Shown here: piece by piece, positions 42,767-51,960 of the stretch
How the letters are laid out: each line of letters opens with the position of its first letter
Position numbering within the stretch: position 1 is the stretch's first letter
From: Bradyrhizobium canariense
GTDB lineage: Bacteria > Pseudomonadota > Alphaproteobacteria > Rhizobiales > Xanthobacteraceae
Assembly (NCBI RefSeq): GCF_018130465.1
Contig: NZ_JAFCKJ010000001.1
Span: 806,001 to 870,000 of the forward strand
Length of the DNA stretch: 64,000 bases
Direction: 5' to 3'
Made by a program: the position numbers and the translations under genes
The notes under the pieces: generated by a model
Told to the model about the DNA's origin: nothing
What the model saw: only the letters and a program-made list of their open reading frames with translations
The model's database searches: none

Positions 42767-43534
42767 ATGGCGGAAGCTGCGATCATGGCGAGCGAGAGCC
42801 TCTGGCAGGAGATCCGCGACGAGGCGCAGCGCGCAGCGGCAGCCGACCCCATATTCGGCAAGGCTGTCGTCGGTCTCATCCTCGCCCATGACGATTTCAC
42901 CGCCGCACTGTCCGACCTGATCGGGCGCCGGCTTGGCGACAGCGCGGCCGAACGCGAGCGCTTCACGACATTTTCCCGCGACGCCTTTAGTGACCAGCCG
43001 GATCTGATCGAGGCGGCCGGCCGCGACTTGCGGGCCATCGTGCTCCGCGATCCCGCCATCGCCGGACTGTTGGCGCCGCTGCTGCATTTCAAGGGCTACG
43101 TCGCCTTGCAGGCCTGGCGTGTCTCGAACTGGCTCTGGCACCATGACCATCGCGACGCGGCGCTGCTGTTTCAGAACGAGGCGTCGAACGTCCTGCAGGT
43201 CAGCATTCATCCGGCAGCGAGCCTTGGATCGTCGGTGTATCTCGACCACGCCACTGGCATCGTGATCGGTGCCAATGTGGTGATCGGCGACGAGGCCACC
43301 ATCCTTCAGAATGTCAGCATCGGTCGCGGCACTGAACTGCCGGCGCGCTCGCCTCGCATTGGTCGCGGCGTGTTCATCGGCTCCGGCGCGACAATTCTCG
43401 GCAACGTCAGGATCGGCGATTTTGCGAAAATCGGTGCCGGCACGGTCGTGACGAGCGACGTGCCAAGGGGCTGCACCGCAATCGGCAATCCGGCGCGGCT
43501 GACCAATTGCCCCGAACCTGCCTCGGCGGCCTGA
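42767..43534 (+). CDS. cysE: Serine O-acetyltransferase
   Basis: A 255-residue enzyme of cysteine biosynthesis that transfers acetyl from acetyl-CoA to serine. An N-terminal helical domain (SLWQEIRDEAQRAAAADPIFG) is followed by the left-handed beta-helix of hexapeptide repeats. This includes the active-site block SIHPAASLGSSVYLDHATGIVIGA in sequence and GNVRIGDFAKIGAGTVVTSDVP. The start may be 42767 or ATG 42785 (MASESLW). It stands alone, divergent from the desaturase and its leader, with the candidate minus-strand promoter ending 20 bases away. Confidence 0.94.
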   Translation: MAEAAIMASESLWQEIRDEAQRAAAADPIFGKAVVGLILAHDDFTAALSDLIGRRLGDSAAERERFTTFSRDAFSDQPDLIEAAGRDLRAIVLRDPAIAGLLAPLLHFKGYVALQAWRVSNWLWHHDHRDAALLFQNEASNVLQVSIHPAASLGSSVYLDHATGIVIGANVVIGDEATILQNVSIGRGTELPARSPRIGRGVFIGSGATILGNVRIGDFAKIGAGTVVTSDVPRGCTAIGNPARLTNCPEPASAA

Positions 43535-43973
43535 CGCCCCTCGAAAAAGCGGCCGGCGTGGCCTATGCGGCGGGCGGTCGGCTCTGCGCGCTCAGTCTGC
43601 CGGGGCCGATCACCGCGCGGGCGTTGCGGTGCGTACGGGCCACGGAACCGGACCCGCGACCCATCCCCCTGTGCTACCTTCCTTTCCCGCAGCCAAATTC
43701 ACCTGCGGTAACCCAGCATTAACCATCGCCGGGCTCTGGTAATTGCGGACAATCGCGCCCAAAGCTCGAAGTCTGAGCCTTGGGCCGGGCCCATAGTTTT
43801 GACATCTTGGCAGGGAATGCAGGCGGCCGGCTTTGGACGAGCCCCTGCACCCCAGAAAGACAAGGCTTTGAGCGGGCTTGCCGGCCGCGCCGGTTCTGGC
43901 GCGGCTATTGGGGAACCGGCGGCCATTGCCGCCGTGGACATCAGGTAACGATCGCCTTGAGAGGATACTGCTT
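43535..43973. other. Non-coding gap between cysE and tolQ
   Basis: In these 439 bases no frame with coding character was found; short frames on both strands lack ribosome sites and family features. The only motif seen is TTGACA at 43799-43804 without a convincing -10 box. The ybgC thioesterase gene that often precedes tolQ is absent. The tolQRAB promoter should lie here. Confidence 0.6.
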
Positions 43974-44690
43974 ATGAATCCGGCCGACGTGGCTCAGTCA
44001 GCCCTTCCGGTTGCCGCTTCCGCGGACGTGTCGCTGATCGCGCTGTTCTGGCAGGCTCACTGGATCGTGAAAGCGGTGATGCTGGGGCTTCTCGCCTGCT
44101 CCGTCTGGGTCTGGGCGATCGCCATCGACAAGATCTTCCTGTTTGCCCGCACCCGCCGCTCGATGGACCGTTTCGAGCAGGCCTTCTGGTCCGGCGAGTC
44201 GATCGAAGACCTCTATCGCACGCTCTCGGCCAAGCCGACGCATTCCATGGCGGCCTGCTTCGTCGCGGCGATGCGCGAGTGGAAGCGTTCGTTCGAGAGC
44301 CAGGCCCGCTCGGTCGCAGGCCTTCAGATGCGCATCGACAAGGTCATGAATGTCTCGATCGCTCGCGAGGTCGAGCGGCTGGAACGCCGGCTGCTGGTGC
44401 TCGCCACCGTCGGCTCCGCAGGCCCCTTCGTCGGCCTGTTCGGCACCGTTTGGGGCATCATGTCGAGCTTCCAGTCGATCGCGGCGTCGAAAAATACCTC
44501 TCTGGCGGTGGTGGCCCCCGGCATCGCGGAGGCGCTGTTTGCGACCGCCGTCGGCCTTATCGCCGCCATTCCTGCCACTATTTTCTACAATAAGTTCACC
44601 TCCGAGGTGAACCGGCAGGCCCAGCGGCTCGAAGGCTTCGCCGATGAATTTTCAGCCATCCTGTCGCGCCAGATCGACGAGCGGGGCTGA
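43974..44690 (+). CDS. tolQ: Tol-Pal system inner-membrane protein TolQ
   Basis: A 238-residue MotA/TolQ/ExbB-type proton channel subunit. It has three membrane helices: one near residues 28-50 (IVKAVMLGLLACSVWVWAIAI) and two in the conserved C-terminal half. That half contains LLVLATVGSAGPFVGLFGTVWGIMSSF and GIAEALFATAVGLIAAIPATIFYN. RBS GAGAGGA is upstream. With TolR it uses the proton gradient to drive TolA, keeping the outer membrane tethered during division. First gene of tolQRAB. Confidence 0.95.
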   Translation: MNPADVAQSALPVAASADVSLIALFWQAHWIVKAVMLGLLACSVWVWAIAIDKIFLFARTRRSMDRFEQAFWSGESIEDLYRTLSAKPTHSMAACFVAAMREWKRSFESQARSVAGLQMRIDKVMNVSIAREVERLERRLLVLATVGSAGPFVGLFGTVWGIMSSFQSIAASKNTSLAVVAPGIAEALFATAVGLIAAIPATIFYNKFTSEVNRQAQRLEGFADEFSAILSRQIDERG

Positions 44691-44733
44691 CGGACGGCAT
44701 GTATAGTGTGAAGGGCAATTTGGGCACCAGACC

Positions 44734-45183
44734 ATGGGCATGAACGTCGCGAGTTCGTCCGGAGGCGGTGGGCGCCGTGGCCGGCGCAAGCCGGTCGTGG
44801 CCGAGATCAACGTCACGCCGATGGTGGACGTGATGCTGGTGCTGCTCATCATCTTCATGGTGTCGGCGCCGATGTTGACGGTCGGCGTGCCGCTCGACCT
44901 GCCGCAGACCCAGGCCAAAAGCCTCGAAAACAACGACCAGAAGCCGATCCAGATGTCGGTCGACATCAAGGGCAAGGTGTTCATCAACGACGCCGAGATC
45001 GCGATCAACGAGCTGATCCCGAAGCTGAAGGCGATCACGGACGCGCGCGGCGGGCTCGAGGAACGCATCTATCTGCGCGCCGACAAGAAGGCCGATTACG
45101 GCACGGTGGCCAGGGTGATGGGCCTGTTGTCCGGTGCAGGCTTCAAGAAGCTCGCGCTCGTCACGGAAGCGGATCAGGGGTAG
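44734..45183 (+). CDS. tolR: Tol-Pal system protein TolR
   Basis: A 149-residue ExbD/TolR protein: cytoplasmic N-terminus, one membrane helix (MLVLLIIFMVSAPML), with the essential proton-carrying Asp in the preceding INVTPMVDVML, then a periplasmic domain ending YGTVARVMGLLSGAGFKKLALVTE. It lies 43 bases after tolQ and three bases before the tolA start. Confidence 0.95.
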   Translation: MGMNVASSSGGGGRRGRRKPVVAEINVTPMVDVMLVLLIIFMVSAPMLTVGVPLDLPQTQAKSLENNDQKPIQMSVDIKGKVFINDAEIAINELIPKLKAITDARGGLEERIYLRADKKADYGTVARVMGLLSGAGFKKLALVTEADQG

Positions 45184-45186
45184 ACC

Positions 45187-46143
45187 GTGAAGGTGAAGGT
45201 CGACAAAACACTCGTTGCGTCGATTGCCCTCCATGTCCTCGTGCTTGGATGGGGGCTGGTCACCTTTAGCAGCAGGGCTTTCGTGGCGCCCGAAGAGTCG
45301 CTGCCGATCGACATCATCTCCACCGACCAGCTCGCGCAGATGACCAACGGGCAGAAGACCGGCGACAAGAAAGAGGCGAAGCCCAAGGTCGAGAAGATCG
45401 CCGAGGCCAAGCCCGAGGAAGACGCCGTCGGCAAAGTCACCGAGAAGAAAGAGCTGATCAAGACCAACTCGACGCCCGAACCGCCGCCGAAACCCGTCGA
45501 GAAGCCGGTCGAGAAGAAGCCCGAGCCGCCGAAGCCCGTGGCCGAGGCCAAGCCGAAAGAAGAACCGAAGCCGCCGGAAAAGAAGCCTGATCCGGCCAAG
45601 GAAGATCCGATCGCCGAGCTCCAGAAAAAGCTGGAGACCAAGAAGCCGCCCAAGCCTCCTGAGCCCAAGGTCGCGGCGGTGCAGCCGCAACAGCAGCCAA
45701 AGCCCAAGGAGCGCAGCTTCGATCCTGCGCAGATCCAGCGCGAACTCGACAAGCGCGCTGCGACCCGGCACGAGCTTACCGGAACGACAATGAATGCGTC
45801 CGCGCAGCTCGGATCGACGACCGGGACCGCGGTCGCCAACGTCGCCACTTGGCGAGGCGCATTTCAGGGTGCGGTCAAGCGCTGCTTCACGCCGACCTAT
45901 AATGGGCAGGACGCCGATCAGTACGAAGCCGACATCGACATTCCCATGAAGATCGATGGATCGCTCGCCTCCGAGCCCGTCGTCGTCGCGGTGAGGGGAC
46001 CGTCGCGGTCAATCGCCCAGGCGGTGGCAGAGAGCGCCAAGCGCGCCATCGTGCAGTGTCAGGTCTATTCGTTCATGCCGAAGCCGCAGTACGAGAGCTG
46101 GAAGCTCATCCCGATGACTTTCGGCCTGAAAGATATGTTGTGA
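45187..46143 (+). CDS. tolA: Tol-Pal system protein TolA
   Basis: A 318-residue envelope-spanning protein. The N-terminal membrane helix ([21 protein letters not shown]) is followed by a long Pro/Lys/Glu-rich region (about residues 50-185) that spans the periplasm, and a compact C-terminal domain ([20 protein letters not shown]-like, then [18 protein letters not shown]). The start is GTG at 45187, three bases after the tolR stop. TolA links the TolQR motor to TolB and Pal. The central region differs from the Ala/Lys helix of enterobacterial TolA by being rich in proline. Confidence 0.93.
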   Translation: MKVKVDKTLVASIALHVLVLGWGLVTFSSRAFVAPEESLPIDIISTDQLAQMTNGQKTGDKKEAKPKVEKIAEAKPEEDAVGKVTEKKELIKTNSTPEPPPKPVEKPVEKKPEPPKPVAEAKPKEEPKPPEKKPDPAKEDPIAELQKKLETKKPPKPPEPKVAAVQPQQQPKPKERSFDPAQIQRELDKRAATRHELTGTTMNASAQLGSTTGTAVANVATWRGAFQGAVKRCFTPTYNGQDADQYEADIDIPMKIDGSLASEPVVVAVRGPSRSIAQAVAESAKRAIVQCQVYSFMPKPQYESWKLIPMTFGLKDML

Positions 46144-46166
46144 CATCCGAACAAAAGAATTTTGCG

Positions 46167-47528
46167 ATGAATGACGTCCGATCGATGAACCGCCGCCGCT
46201 TCATGACCCTGACCGGATCGACGCTTGCGGTGCTCGGGGGCGGACACGCCTTCGCCCAGGGCCAGCCGCGGCTTCGAATCGATCCCACCGAATTCCAGCC
46301 GGTCCCGATCGCGATCACCAATTTCCTGCCGGGCTCGCCGGCCGACGGCGACGTCGGCAATGGCGTCACGCAGGTCATCACCAACAATCTGAAGCGCTCG
46401 GGCCTGTTCGCGCCGATCGACCAGGCCGCCTTCATCGAGCGCATCAGCAACATCGACGTCGCGCCGCAATTCCAGAACTGGAAGACCATCAACGCGCAGG
46501 CGCTGGTCACCGGCCGCATGACGCGTCAGCCGGACGGAAGGCTCAAGGCAGAATTCCGCCTCTGGGACGTGGTCTCCGGCCAGCAGCTCGCCGGCCAGCA
46601 ATATTTCACCTCGCCGGAATATTGGCGCCGCATCGCCCACATCATCTCCGACCAGATCTACGAGCGGATGACCGGCGAGAAGGGCTATTTCGACAGCCGC
46701 GTGGTGTTCGTGGACGAGACCGGGCCGAAGGAGCGCCGCGTCAAGCGGCTTGCGATGATGGACCAGGACGGCGCCAATGTGCGCTATCTGACCCGCGGCT
46801 CCGACCTCGTGCTGACGCCGCGCTTCTCGCCGAACTCGCAAGAGATCACCTACATGGAGTTCGGCCAGGGCGATCCGAAGGTCTACCTGTTCAACATCGA
46901 GACCGGCCAGCGCGAGATCGTCGGCAACTTCCCCGGCATGACCTTTGCGCCGCGGTTCTCGCCGGACGGCCAGCGCGTCATCATGAGCCTGCAGCAGGGC
47001 GGCAATTCCAACCTGTTCGTGATGGATCTGCGCTCGCGCTCGACCACGCGTCTCACCGACACGCCGGCGATCGACACCTCTCCGTCTTACTCGCCGGACG
47101 GCACCCGCATCTGCTTCGAATCCGATCGCGGCGGCAGGTCGCAGATCTATGTGATGGCGGCGGGCGGCGGACAGGCGCAGCGCATCTCCTTTTCCAAGGA
47201 CGACACCAATGCCACCTATTCGACGCCGGTGTGGTCGCCGCGCGGCGATTACATCGCCTTCACCAGGCAAGGCGGCGGGCAGTTTTCGATCGGCGTCATG
47301 AAGCCGGACGGCTCCGGCGAGCGGCTCCTCACCTCCGGCTACCACAATGAGGGCCCGACCTTCTCGCCGAACGGCCGCGTGCTGATGTTCTTCCGCGATC
47401 CCGGCGGCAGTGGCGGTCCGTCGCTGTTCTCCGTCGACATCTCGGGGCGCAACGAGCTGAAGGTGCCGACGCCGGGCTTCGCCTCCGACCCGGCATGGTC
47501 GCCGCTATTGTCCTCGACATCGGGCTAG
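46167..47528 (+). CDS. tolB: Tol-Pal system periplasmic protein TolB
   Basis: A 453-residue TolB. The N-terminal alpha/beta domain ([19 protein letters not shown] ... [16 protein letters not shown]) is followed by a six-bladed propeller of repeats such as [18 protein letters not shown] and [19 protein letters not shown]. The signal begins [20 protein letters not shown] at residue 7, which looks like a twin-arginine signal rather than a plain Sec signal. ATG 46167 or 46185 may be the start. A hairpin 10 bases after the stop may end the transcript. Confidence 0.94.
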   Translation: MNDVRSMNRRRFMTLTGSTLAVLGGGHAFAQGQPRLRIDPTEFQPVPIAITNFLPGSPADGDVGNGVTQVITNNLKRSGLFAPIDQAAFIERISNIDVAPQFQNWKTINAQALVTGRMTRQPDGRLKAEFRLWDVVSGQQLAGQQYFTSPEYWRRIAHIISDQIYERMTGEKGYFDSRVVFVDETGPKERRVKRLAMMDQDGANVRYLTRGSDLVLTPRFSPNSQEITYMEFGQGDPKVYLFNIETGQREIVGNFPGMTFAPRFSPDGQRVIMSLQQGGNSNLFVMDLRSRSTTRLTDTPAIDTSPSYSPDGTRICFESDRGGRSQIYVMAAGGGQAQRISFSKDDTNATYSTPVWSPRGDYIAFTRQGGGQFSIGVMKPDGSGERLLTSGYHNEGPTFSPNGRVLMFFRDPGGSGGPSLFSVDISGRNELKVPTPGFASDPAWSPLLSSTSG

Positions 47529-47537
47529 CCGCCCCTC

Positions 47538-47566
47538 GGTGCGCGGTGCTTTGACCGCGCGCCTTT
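47538..47566 (+). terminator. Hairpin after tolB
   Basis: GGTGCGCGG and CCGCGCGCC form a 9-bp stem with one G-T pair, loop of eight bases, followed by TTTG. It lies 10 bases after the tolB stop. The T-run is short, so termination may be partial. Confidence 0.5.
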
Positions 47567-47768
47567 GTCGAAAACTTGGCGAGATGTTTCCCCGCGATAA
47601 TTGTTCTTTAAGGTTGCACTCGGCAAACTTTTCCCATGGGTTTGTTTCTATTGATATATTTCGACTATTCGCCGCTCAAAACAACTCGACTTTAACGATG
47701 TTCCCTCAGAAAGACTTCATACCGGATCGGTAAGACTGCGCTCCAGACAGGACGCGCGTACAGACCAG

Positions 47769-50099
47769 ATGCAGTTTGCAAGTCAGAGCGGAGAGCCGGA
47801 ACAGCGGCCGCCGAAATCTTCGGCGGCGCAAATCGATTCGCTGTTCGAAGCGCCTGGTCCGCTGCTGGCAGGACTCATTTTCGTGTCGATTGGTGCGGCC
47901 CTGACCGCGCTGAGGACGGGCGAGCCGCTGATCTGGGCGTGCGTCGCGCTTCTTGTCCTGGCCGGGACCGCGCGGGCGATCGACCTGCGCCTCTATCAGG
48001 CACGTCAGGCGGTCATGACCGTCGAGGCGGCCGCACGCTGGCAGAAGCGCTATCAGATCGGAGCAAAGATCCAGGCGGCTGCGATCGGCATCTGGTGCTC
48101 CACGGCCCTGTTGGCCACGGACGACGCCGTGGCCCACATGATAGCCTTGTCGGTCACCACCGGTATCGCGGCGGGCGGCGCGGGCAGGGCATATGGCCGG
48201 CCCGCGATCTTCCACCTCCAGGCCGTGCTGATTTTCGGCCCGGCCGTGCTTGCCTTGGCGCTGCGTGGAACGCCCTACTACATCGCGATGGCGGTGGTCA
48301 GCGCCGCGTTCCTGATGGCTATCATGCAGCTCTCGGTCAATTTGCACCGAATCTTCATGGGAGCGGTCGTGGCACGGGAGCGTGAAGCCGCGCTCGCCGG
48401 CCAGTTCGACACGGCGCTGAACAACATGCCGCACGGCCTCTGCATGTTCCGCGTCGACGGACAGCTGGCGGTCATGAACCACCGCTTCGGCGCAATGATG
48501 AATCTGCCGGAAGGCCTCGCGCAGCGCGGCATCAACGCGCGCGACATCGTCGCGGCGTGCGTTCGCGCCGGATCCATCTCGGCTGGGAGCGGCGAGCGGA
48601 TCGTCGCGGACATCGAGAGCTCGCAAGCCAAGGAGATCATCACCGCCGATCCCGACACGCAGCGAAACCGGTCGTTGTCCTGGACTGTCCAGCCGATGGC
48701 TGATGGTGGCGCGGTGGTGCTGCTCGAGGACATTACCGAGCGGCGCAGCGCCGAGGCCAAGATTACGCATCTGGCGCGCTACGACGACCTCACCGCGCTC
48801 CCCAACCGCGTTCATTTCCGCGACGAGATCGAAAGGCTGCTGGCGATCTCGCACGACGCCGAGCGCCTCTCCGCGCTGCTGTTCGTCGACCTCGACCAGT
48901 TCAAGCAGGTCAACGACACGCTCGGCCATCCCTGCGGCGACCAGCTCCTGTGCGCAGTCGCCAACCGCCTGCGCGAGATGCTGCGCCCCGAAGATTTCGT
49001 CGCCCGCTTCGGCGGCGACGAATTCGTCGTGTTCCAGGAGAACATCTCCTCGCCCGAGGACGCCGCTGCGCTGGCGCGCCGGATCGTCGAACGGCTGAGC
49101 GAGCGCTACCGCATCGACAATCACCTGGTCGAGATCGGCGCCAGCGTCGGCATCGCGCTGACCTCGCCGGAAGGCGTCAGCGCGGACACGCTGCTCAAGA
49201 ACGCCGACATGGCGCTGTACCGGGCCAAGGCCGACGGTCGCGGCACCTTCTGCTTCTTCCGCGACGAGATGGCGGCGACCGTCGAGGCGCGCCGCATCCT
49301 CGAGCTCGATCTGCGCAAGGCGCTCGCCAACGAGGAGTTCGAGCTGTTCTACCAGCCGCTGGTCAATCTGAAGTCCGGCAAGATCACCACGTGCGAGGCG
49401 CTGCTGCGCTGGAATCATCCGGTGCGCGGCACGGTCTCGCCGGTCGACATCATCCCGGTCGCCGAGGACATGGGGCTGATCGTCGATCTCGGCCGCTGGA
49501 TCCTGCGCCGCGCCTGCATGGAATGCATGAAATGGCCGGAGGGCGTCAGCGTCGCCGTCAACTTCTCGCCGCAGCAATTCCACCAGCGCGACGTCTTGAG
49601 CGAAATCCGCTACGCGCTGGAGGTTTCGGGGCTCCCGGCGCATCGGCTGGAGATCGAGATCACCGAATCCTCGCTGTTGCGCAACACCCAGCTCACGCAC
49701 GACATCCTGTCGCAATTGCACGCGCTCGGCGTGCGCATTTCGCTGGATGATTTCGGCACCGGCTATTCGAGCCTCAGCTACCTGCACAATTTCCCGATGC
49801 AGAAGGTGAAGATCGACCGCTCCTTCCTCGAAGGCATCGATGCCGACCGGCCGCTGACGCTGCTGCGCGGCGTGGCGCGGCTGTCGGCCGATCTCGGCAT
49901 GGCCGTCGTGGTCGAGGGCATCGAGACCAATGATCAGCTCGAGCTGATCAGCGCCGACGGCACCGTGACCGAAGGGCAGGGCTATCTGTTCAGCCGACCG
50001 GTTCCCGCAGTCCGGATTCGCCAATTGCTCAATGCCTCGCATGGCCGTCGCGGGGTCGAAGATCAGATCGTCATGGTGTCCTCGCGATCCATCGCCTGA
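47769..50099 (+). CDS. Membrane-bound GGDEF-EAL protein (c-di-GMP turnover)
   Basis: A 776-residue protein. The N-terminal 200 residues contain four to five membrane helices. A PAS-like region follows (LNNMPHGLCMFRVDGQLAVMNHRF in sequence), then a GGDEF domain with intact RFGGDEFVVF at about 413-422 and an EAL domain with CEALLRW at about 542-548. The EAL metal and catalytic residues are present (NFSPQQF, EITES, DDFGTGYSS, VKIDRSF, VVEGIE). Both synthesis and breakdown of c-di-GMP are therefore possible. It lies between tolB and pal, all in the same direction but with gaps of 240 and 162 bases, so it probably has its own promoter. Confidence 0.93.
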   Translation: MQFASQSGEPEQRPPKSSAAQIDSLFEAPGPLLAGLIFVSIGAALTALRTGEPLIWACVALLVLAGTARAIDLRLYQARQAVMTVEAAARWQKRYQIGAKIQAAAIGIWCSTALLATDDAVAHMIALSVTTGIAAGGAGRAYGRPAIFHLQAVLIFGPAVLALALRGTPYYIAMAVVSAAFLMAIMQLSVNLHRIFMGAVVAREREAALAGQFDTALNNMPHGLCMFRVDGQLAVMNHRFGAMMNLPEGLAQRGINARDIVAACVRAGSISAGSGERIVADIESSQAKEIITADPDTQRNRSLSWTVQPMADGGAVVLLEDITERRSAEAKITHLARYDDLTALPNRVHFRDEIERLLAISHDAERLSALLFVDLDQFKQVNDTLGHPCGDQLLCAVANRLREMLRPEDFVARFGGDEFVVFQENISSPEDAAALARRIVERLSERYRIDNHLVEIGASVGIALTSPEGVSADTLLKNADMALYRAKADGRGTFCFFRDEMAATVEARRILELDLRKALANEEFELFYQPLVNLKSGKITTCEALLRWNHPVRGTVSPVDIIPVAEDMGLIVDLGRWILRRACMECMKWPEGVSVAVNFSPQQFHQRDVLSEIRYALEVSGLPAHRLEIEITESSLLRNTQLTHDILSQLHALGVRISLDDFGTGYSSLSYLHNFPMQKVKIDRSFLEGIDADRPLTLLRGVARLSADLGMAVVVEGIETNDQLELISADGTVTEGQGYLFSRPVPAVRIRQLLNASHGRRGVEDQIVMVSSRSIA

Positions 50100-50261
50100 T
50101 CTTTCTCTGCCGCACTCCTTCAACGCCCTTAGCTCTGTTTGCCCGTGTTTTTGCGGGGCGCAAAGGTTAACCCTAACGTTTCTAAGCCTTTGCAATTCCG
50201 TTAACGAACCATTAATCTCGCTCCTACTCGCAGAAGTTGCTTTGGAGTGTAGGGGTATTTG

Positions 50262-51026
50262 ATGACGTCTGGAGCTGAACCGCAAACGGTGCTCCTTCCG
50301 CGGGGAGCCGCTCTGTTTGACCGCATCGATTACCGCCTCATCGAAACACCAGAGGACCGAGACAACCTCTATTTGATGCGGTACCGGGCCTATCTGCATG
50401 CTGGACTGATCGCGCCGTCGGAGTCGCGGCGCGTGACCGATCGCTTCGACGATGCGCCCAACACCTGGAATTTCGGGGTCTATGTCGATGGAGAGCTCTG
50501 CAGCTCCGTTCGCATTCACGTCCTGACGTCGGACTGGCGGATGTCCTACACGACCGAAGTGTTCGGCGACGTCCTGCATCCCCGCCTCGACCGCGGCGAA
50601 GTTCTCGTCGATCCATGTCGGTTTGTTGCTGATCCCGAAAAGCACCAGCGTTTTCCGGAGTTGCCCTATCTGACGGTGCGGCTTGCTTTTGTGGCTTGCG
50701 ATCATTTCAACGCCGACACCGGGCTGGCCATGATCCGGACCGACCATCAGGCGTTTTATCGTCGTATCTTCCTGCACGAGACCATTTCACCGGAGCCGCG
50801 TGGGTTTCCGGGCTGGCCCACCAAGAAGGCCGTGCTGATGGCGTCTGATTTCCGGAACCAGCGGGAAAAGGTTCTGACGCGCTTTCCGATCATGCGCTCC
50901 AGCGCTTTTGAGCGGCGCATGTTGTTTGAACGCAGCAGCCCGCGCCAAGCGGCCCCGCGGCCGGTGCTGCTGGCCACGCAGCGGACCCCGGACGCAGCGG
51001 CCTCGGCAGCCGGTTCTGCCCGCTAG
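50262..51026 (+). CDS. LuxI/FeeM-like N-acyltransferase (autoinducer-synthase fold)
   Basis: A 254-residue protein of the GNAT-related LuxI/FeeM group. YRLIETPEDRDNLYLMRYRAYL, RVTDRFDDAPNTWNFGVYVDG, LCSSVRIHVL and RGEVLVDPCRFVAD correspond in order to the conserved Arg, Asp-x-x-Asp, Arg and Glu-x-x-Arg elements of acyl-homoserine-lactone synthases. LAFVACDHFNADTGLAMIR follows as the acyl-chain side. The start is ATG 50262; TTG 50259 is also in frame. Related proteins make N-acyl amino acids, or their products are unknown. It lies between the c-di-GMP gene and pal. No luxR partner is adjacent. Confidence 0.8.
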   Translation: MTSGAEPQTVLLPRGAALFDRIDYRLIETPEDRDNLYLMRYRAYLHAGLIAPSESRRVTDRFDDAPNTWNFGVYVDGELCSSVRIHVLTSDWRMSYTTEVFGDVLHPRLDRGEVLVDPCRFVADPEKHQRFPELPYLTVRLAFVACDHFNADTGLAMIRTDHQAFYRRIFLHETISPEPRGFPGWPTKKAVLMASDFRNQREKVLTRFPIMRSSAFERRMLFERSSPRQAAPRPVLLATQRTPDAAASAAGSAR

Positions 51027-51284
51027 GCCCCCACGCTAGGTCCCAGGGTCTCCACGTGACGAGCCCATAATTCCAGCAAAAGCCCGGGTTTTTGCCGGTC
51101 GGTGAGGCTTGCCTTCACCCTCGCGCCACATTTACAACCCATTAACCATGACGTTTGCTTTTCGCTGGTTGGGGGCATTTGATCGGCTGAGGCAAGGTTC
51201 CATCAAGGTTGACGGAACGTTCGCTTAACCAACCCCCTGTAGACCGGACAGCAGTGGACGAAACGTGAGCGTGGAGGCTCCGGA

Positions 51285-51773
51285 ATGAAACATCCTATGC
51301 GTATCCTCCAGGGATTGAAGCTGGCCGCGGTGCTTGCCGTCGCGTTGTCGATGGGCGCCTGCGCCAACAAGAACTCTGCCACGGATGCGATGGCCAACGC
51401 GGCGACGCCAGGCAGCCAGCAGGACTTCGTGGTCAACGTCGGCGACCGCGTGTTCTTCGAAAGCGACCAGACCGATCTGACCCCGCAGGCGATCGTGACC
51501 CTGGAGAAGCAGGCGCAGTGGCTCCAGAGCTACCCGCGCTACAGCTTCACCGTCGAAGGTCATGCCGACGAACGCGGCACCCGCGAATACAACATCGCGC
51601 TCGGCGCCCGCCGCGCCCAGTCGGTGCGTTCGTTCCTCGCCTCGCGCGGCATCGATCCGAACCGCATGCGCACGATCTCCTACGGCAAGGAGCGGCCGGT
51701 GGCCGTCTGTAACGACATCTCCTGCTGGTCGCAGAACCGCCGCGCTGTCACCGTGCTGAACGCGAGCTCCTGA
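51285..51773 (+). CDS. pal: Peptidoglycan-associated lipoprotein Pal
   Basis: A 162-residue outer-membrane lipoprotein. The signal has lipobox LSMGAC, followed by an OmpA-like domain with the peptidoglycan-binding block FTVEGHADERGTREYNIALG and GARRAQSVRSFLASRGI and ending RRAVTVL. RBS GGAGG precedes ATG 51285. It anchors the outer membrane to peptidoglycan and is recycled by TolB and the TolQRA motor. A strong terminator follows at 51814, so pal can be expressed apart from cpoB. Confidence 0.96.
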   Translation: MKHPMRILQGLKLAAVLAVALSMGACANKNSATDAMANAATPGSQQDFVVNVGDRVFFESDQTDLTPQAIVTLEKQAQWLQSYPRYSFTVEGHADERGTREYNIALGARRAQSVRSFLASRGIDPNRMRTISYGKERPVAVCNDISCWSQNRRAVTVLNASS

Positions 51774-51813
51774 CGATCAGTCAGGTGCCGTTCATCTTCA
51801 GAAACCGATTATG

Positions 51814-51843
51814 CCGGCGCCCTCCAGGGCGCCGGTTTCGTTT
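51814..51843 (+). terminator. Intrinsic terminator after pal
   Basis: A perfect 10-bp stem, CCGGCGCCCT with AGGGCGCCGG, a two-base loop and TTTCGTTT. It lies 40 bases after the pal stop. Confidence 0.85.
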
Positions 51844-51960
51844 CAGCGAACTGTGACAGAAACCCGTTTGTTGCAGTCACAGTTTTGGCGTACTCCCCTT
51901 CAATGTGTGGCGCGTCGAGTGTTCGGTCGCAGGCCATTTCGCTTTCGTCGTCAGGGCAAG

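Noticed and set aside
43699-43941. An 80-codon minus-strand frame between cysE and tolQ
   Set aside because: No ribosome site, no motif, and it opposes the expected tolQ promoter region.
47706-50777. A 1023-codon open frame on the minus strand
   Set aside because: It lies fully antisense to the GGDEF-EAL and acyltransferase genes, has low-complexity composition rich in Arg, His, Asp and Glu, and no family motif. It results from high third-position GC in the real genes.
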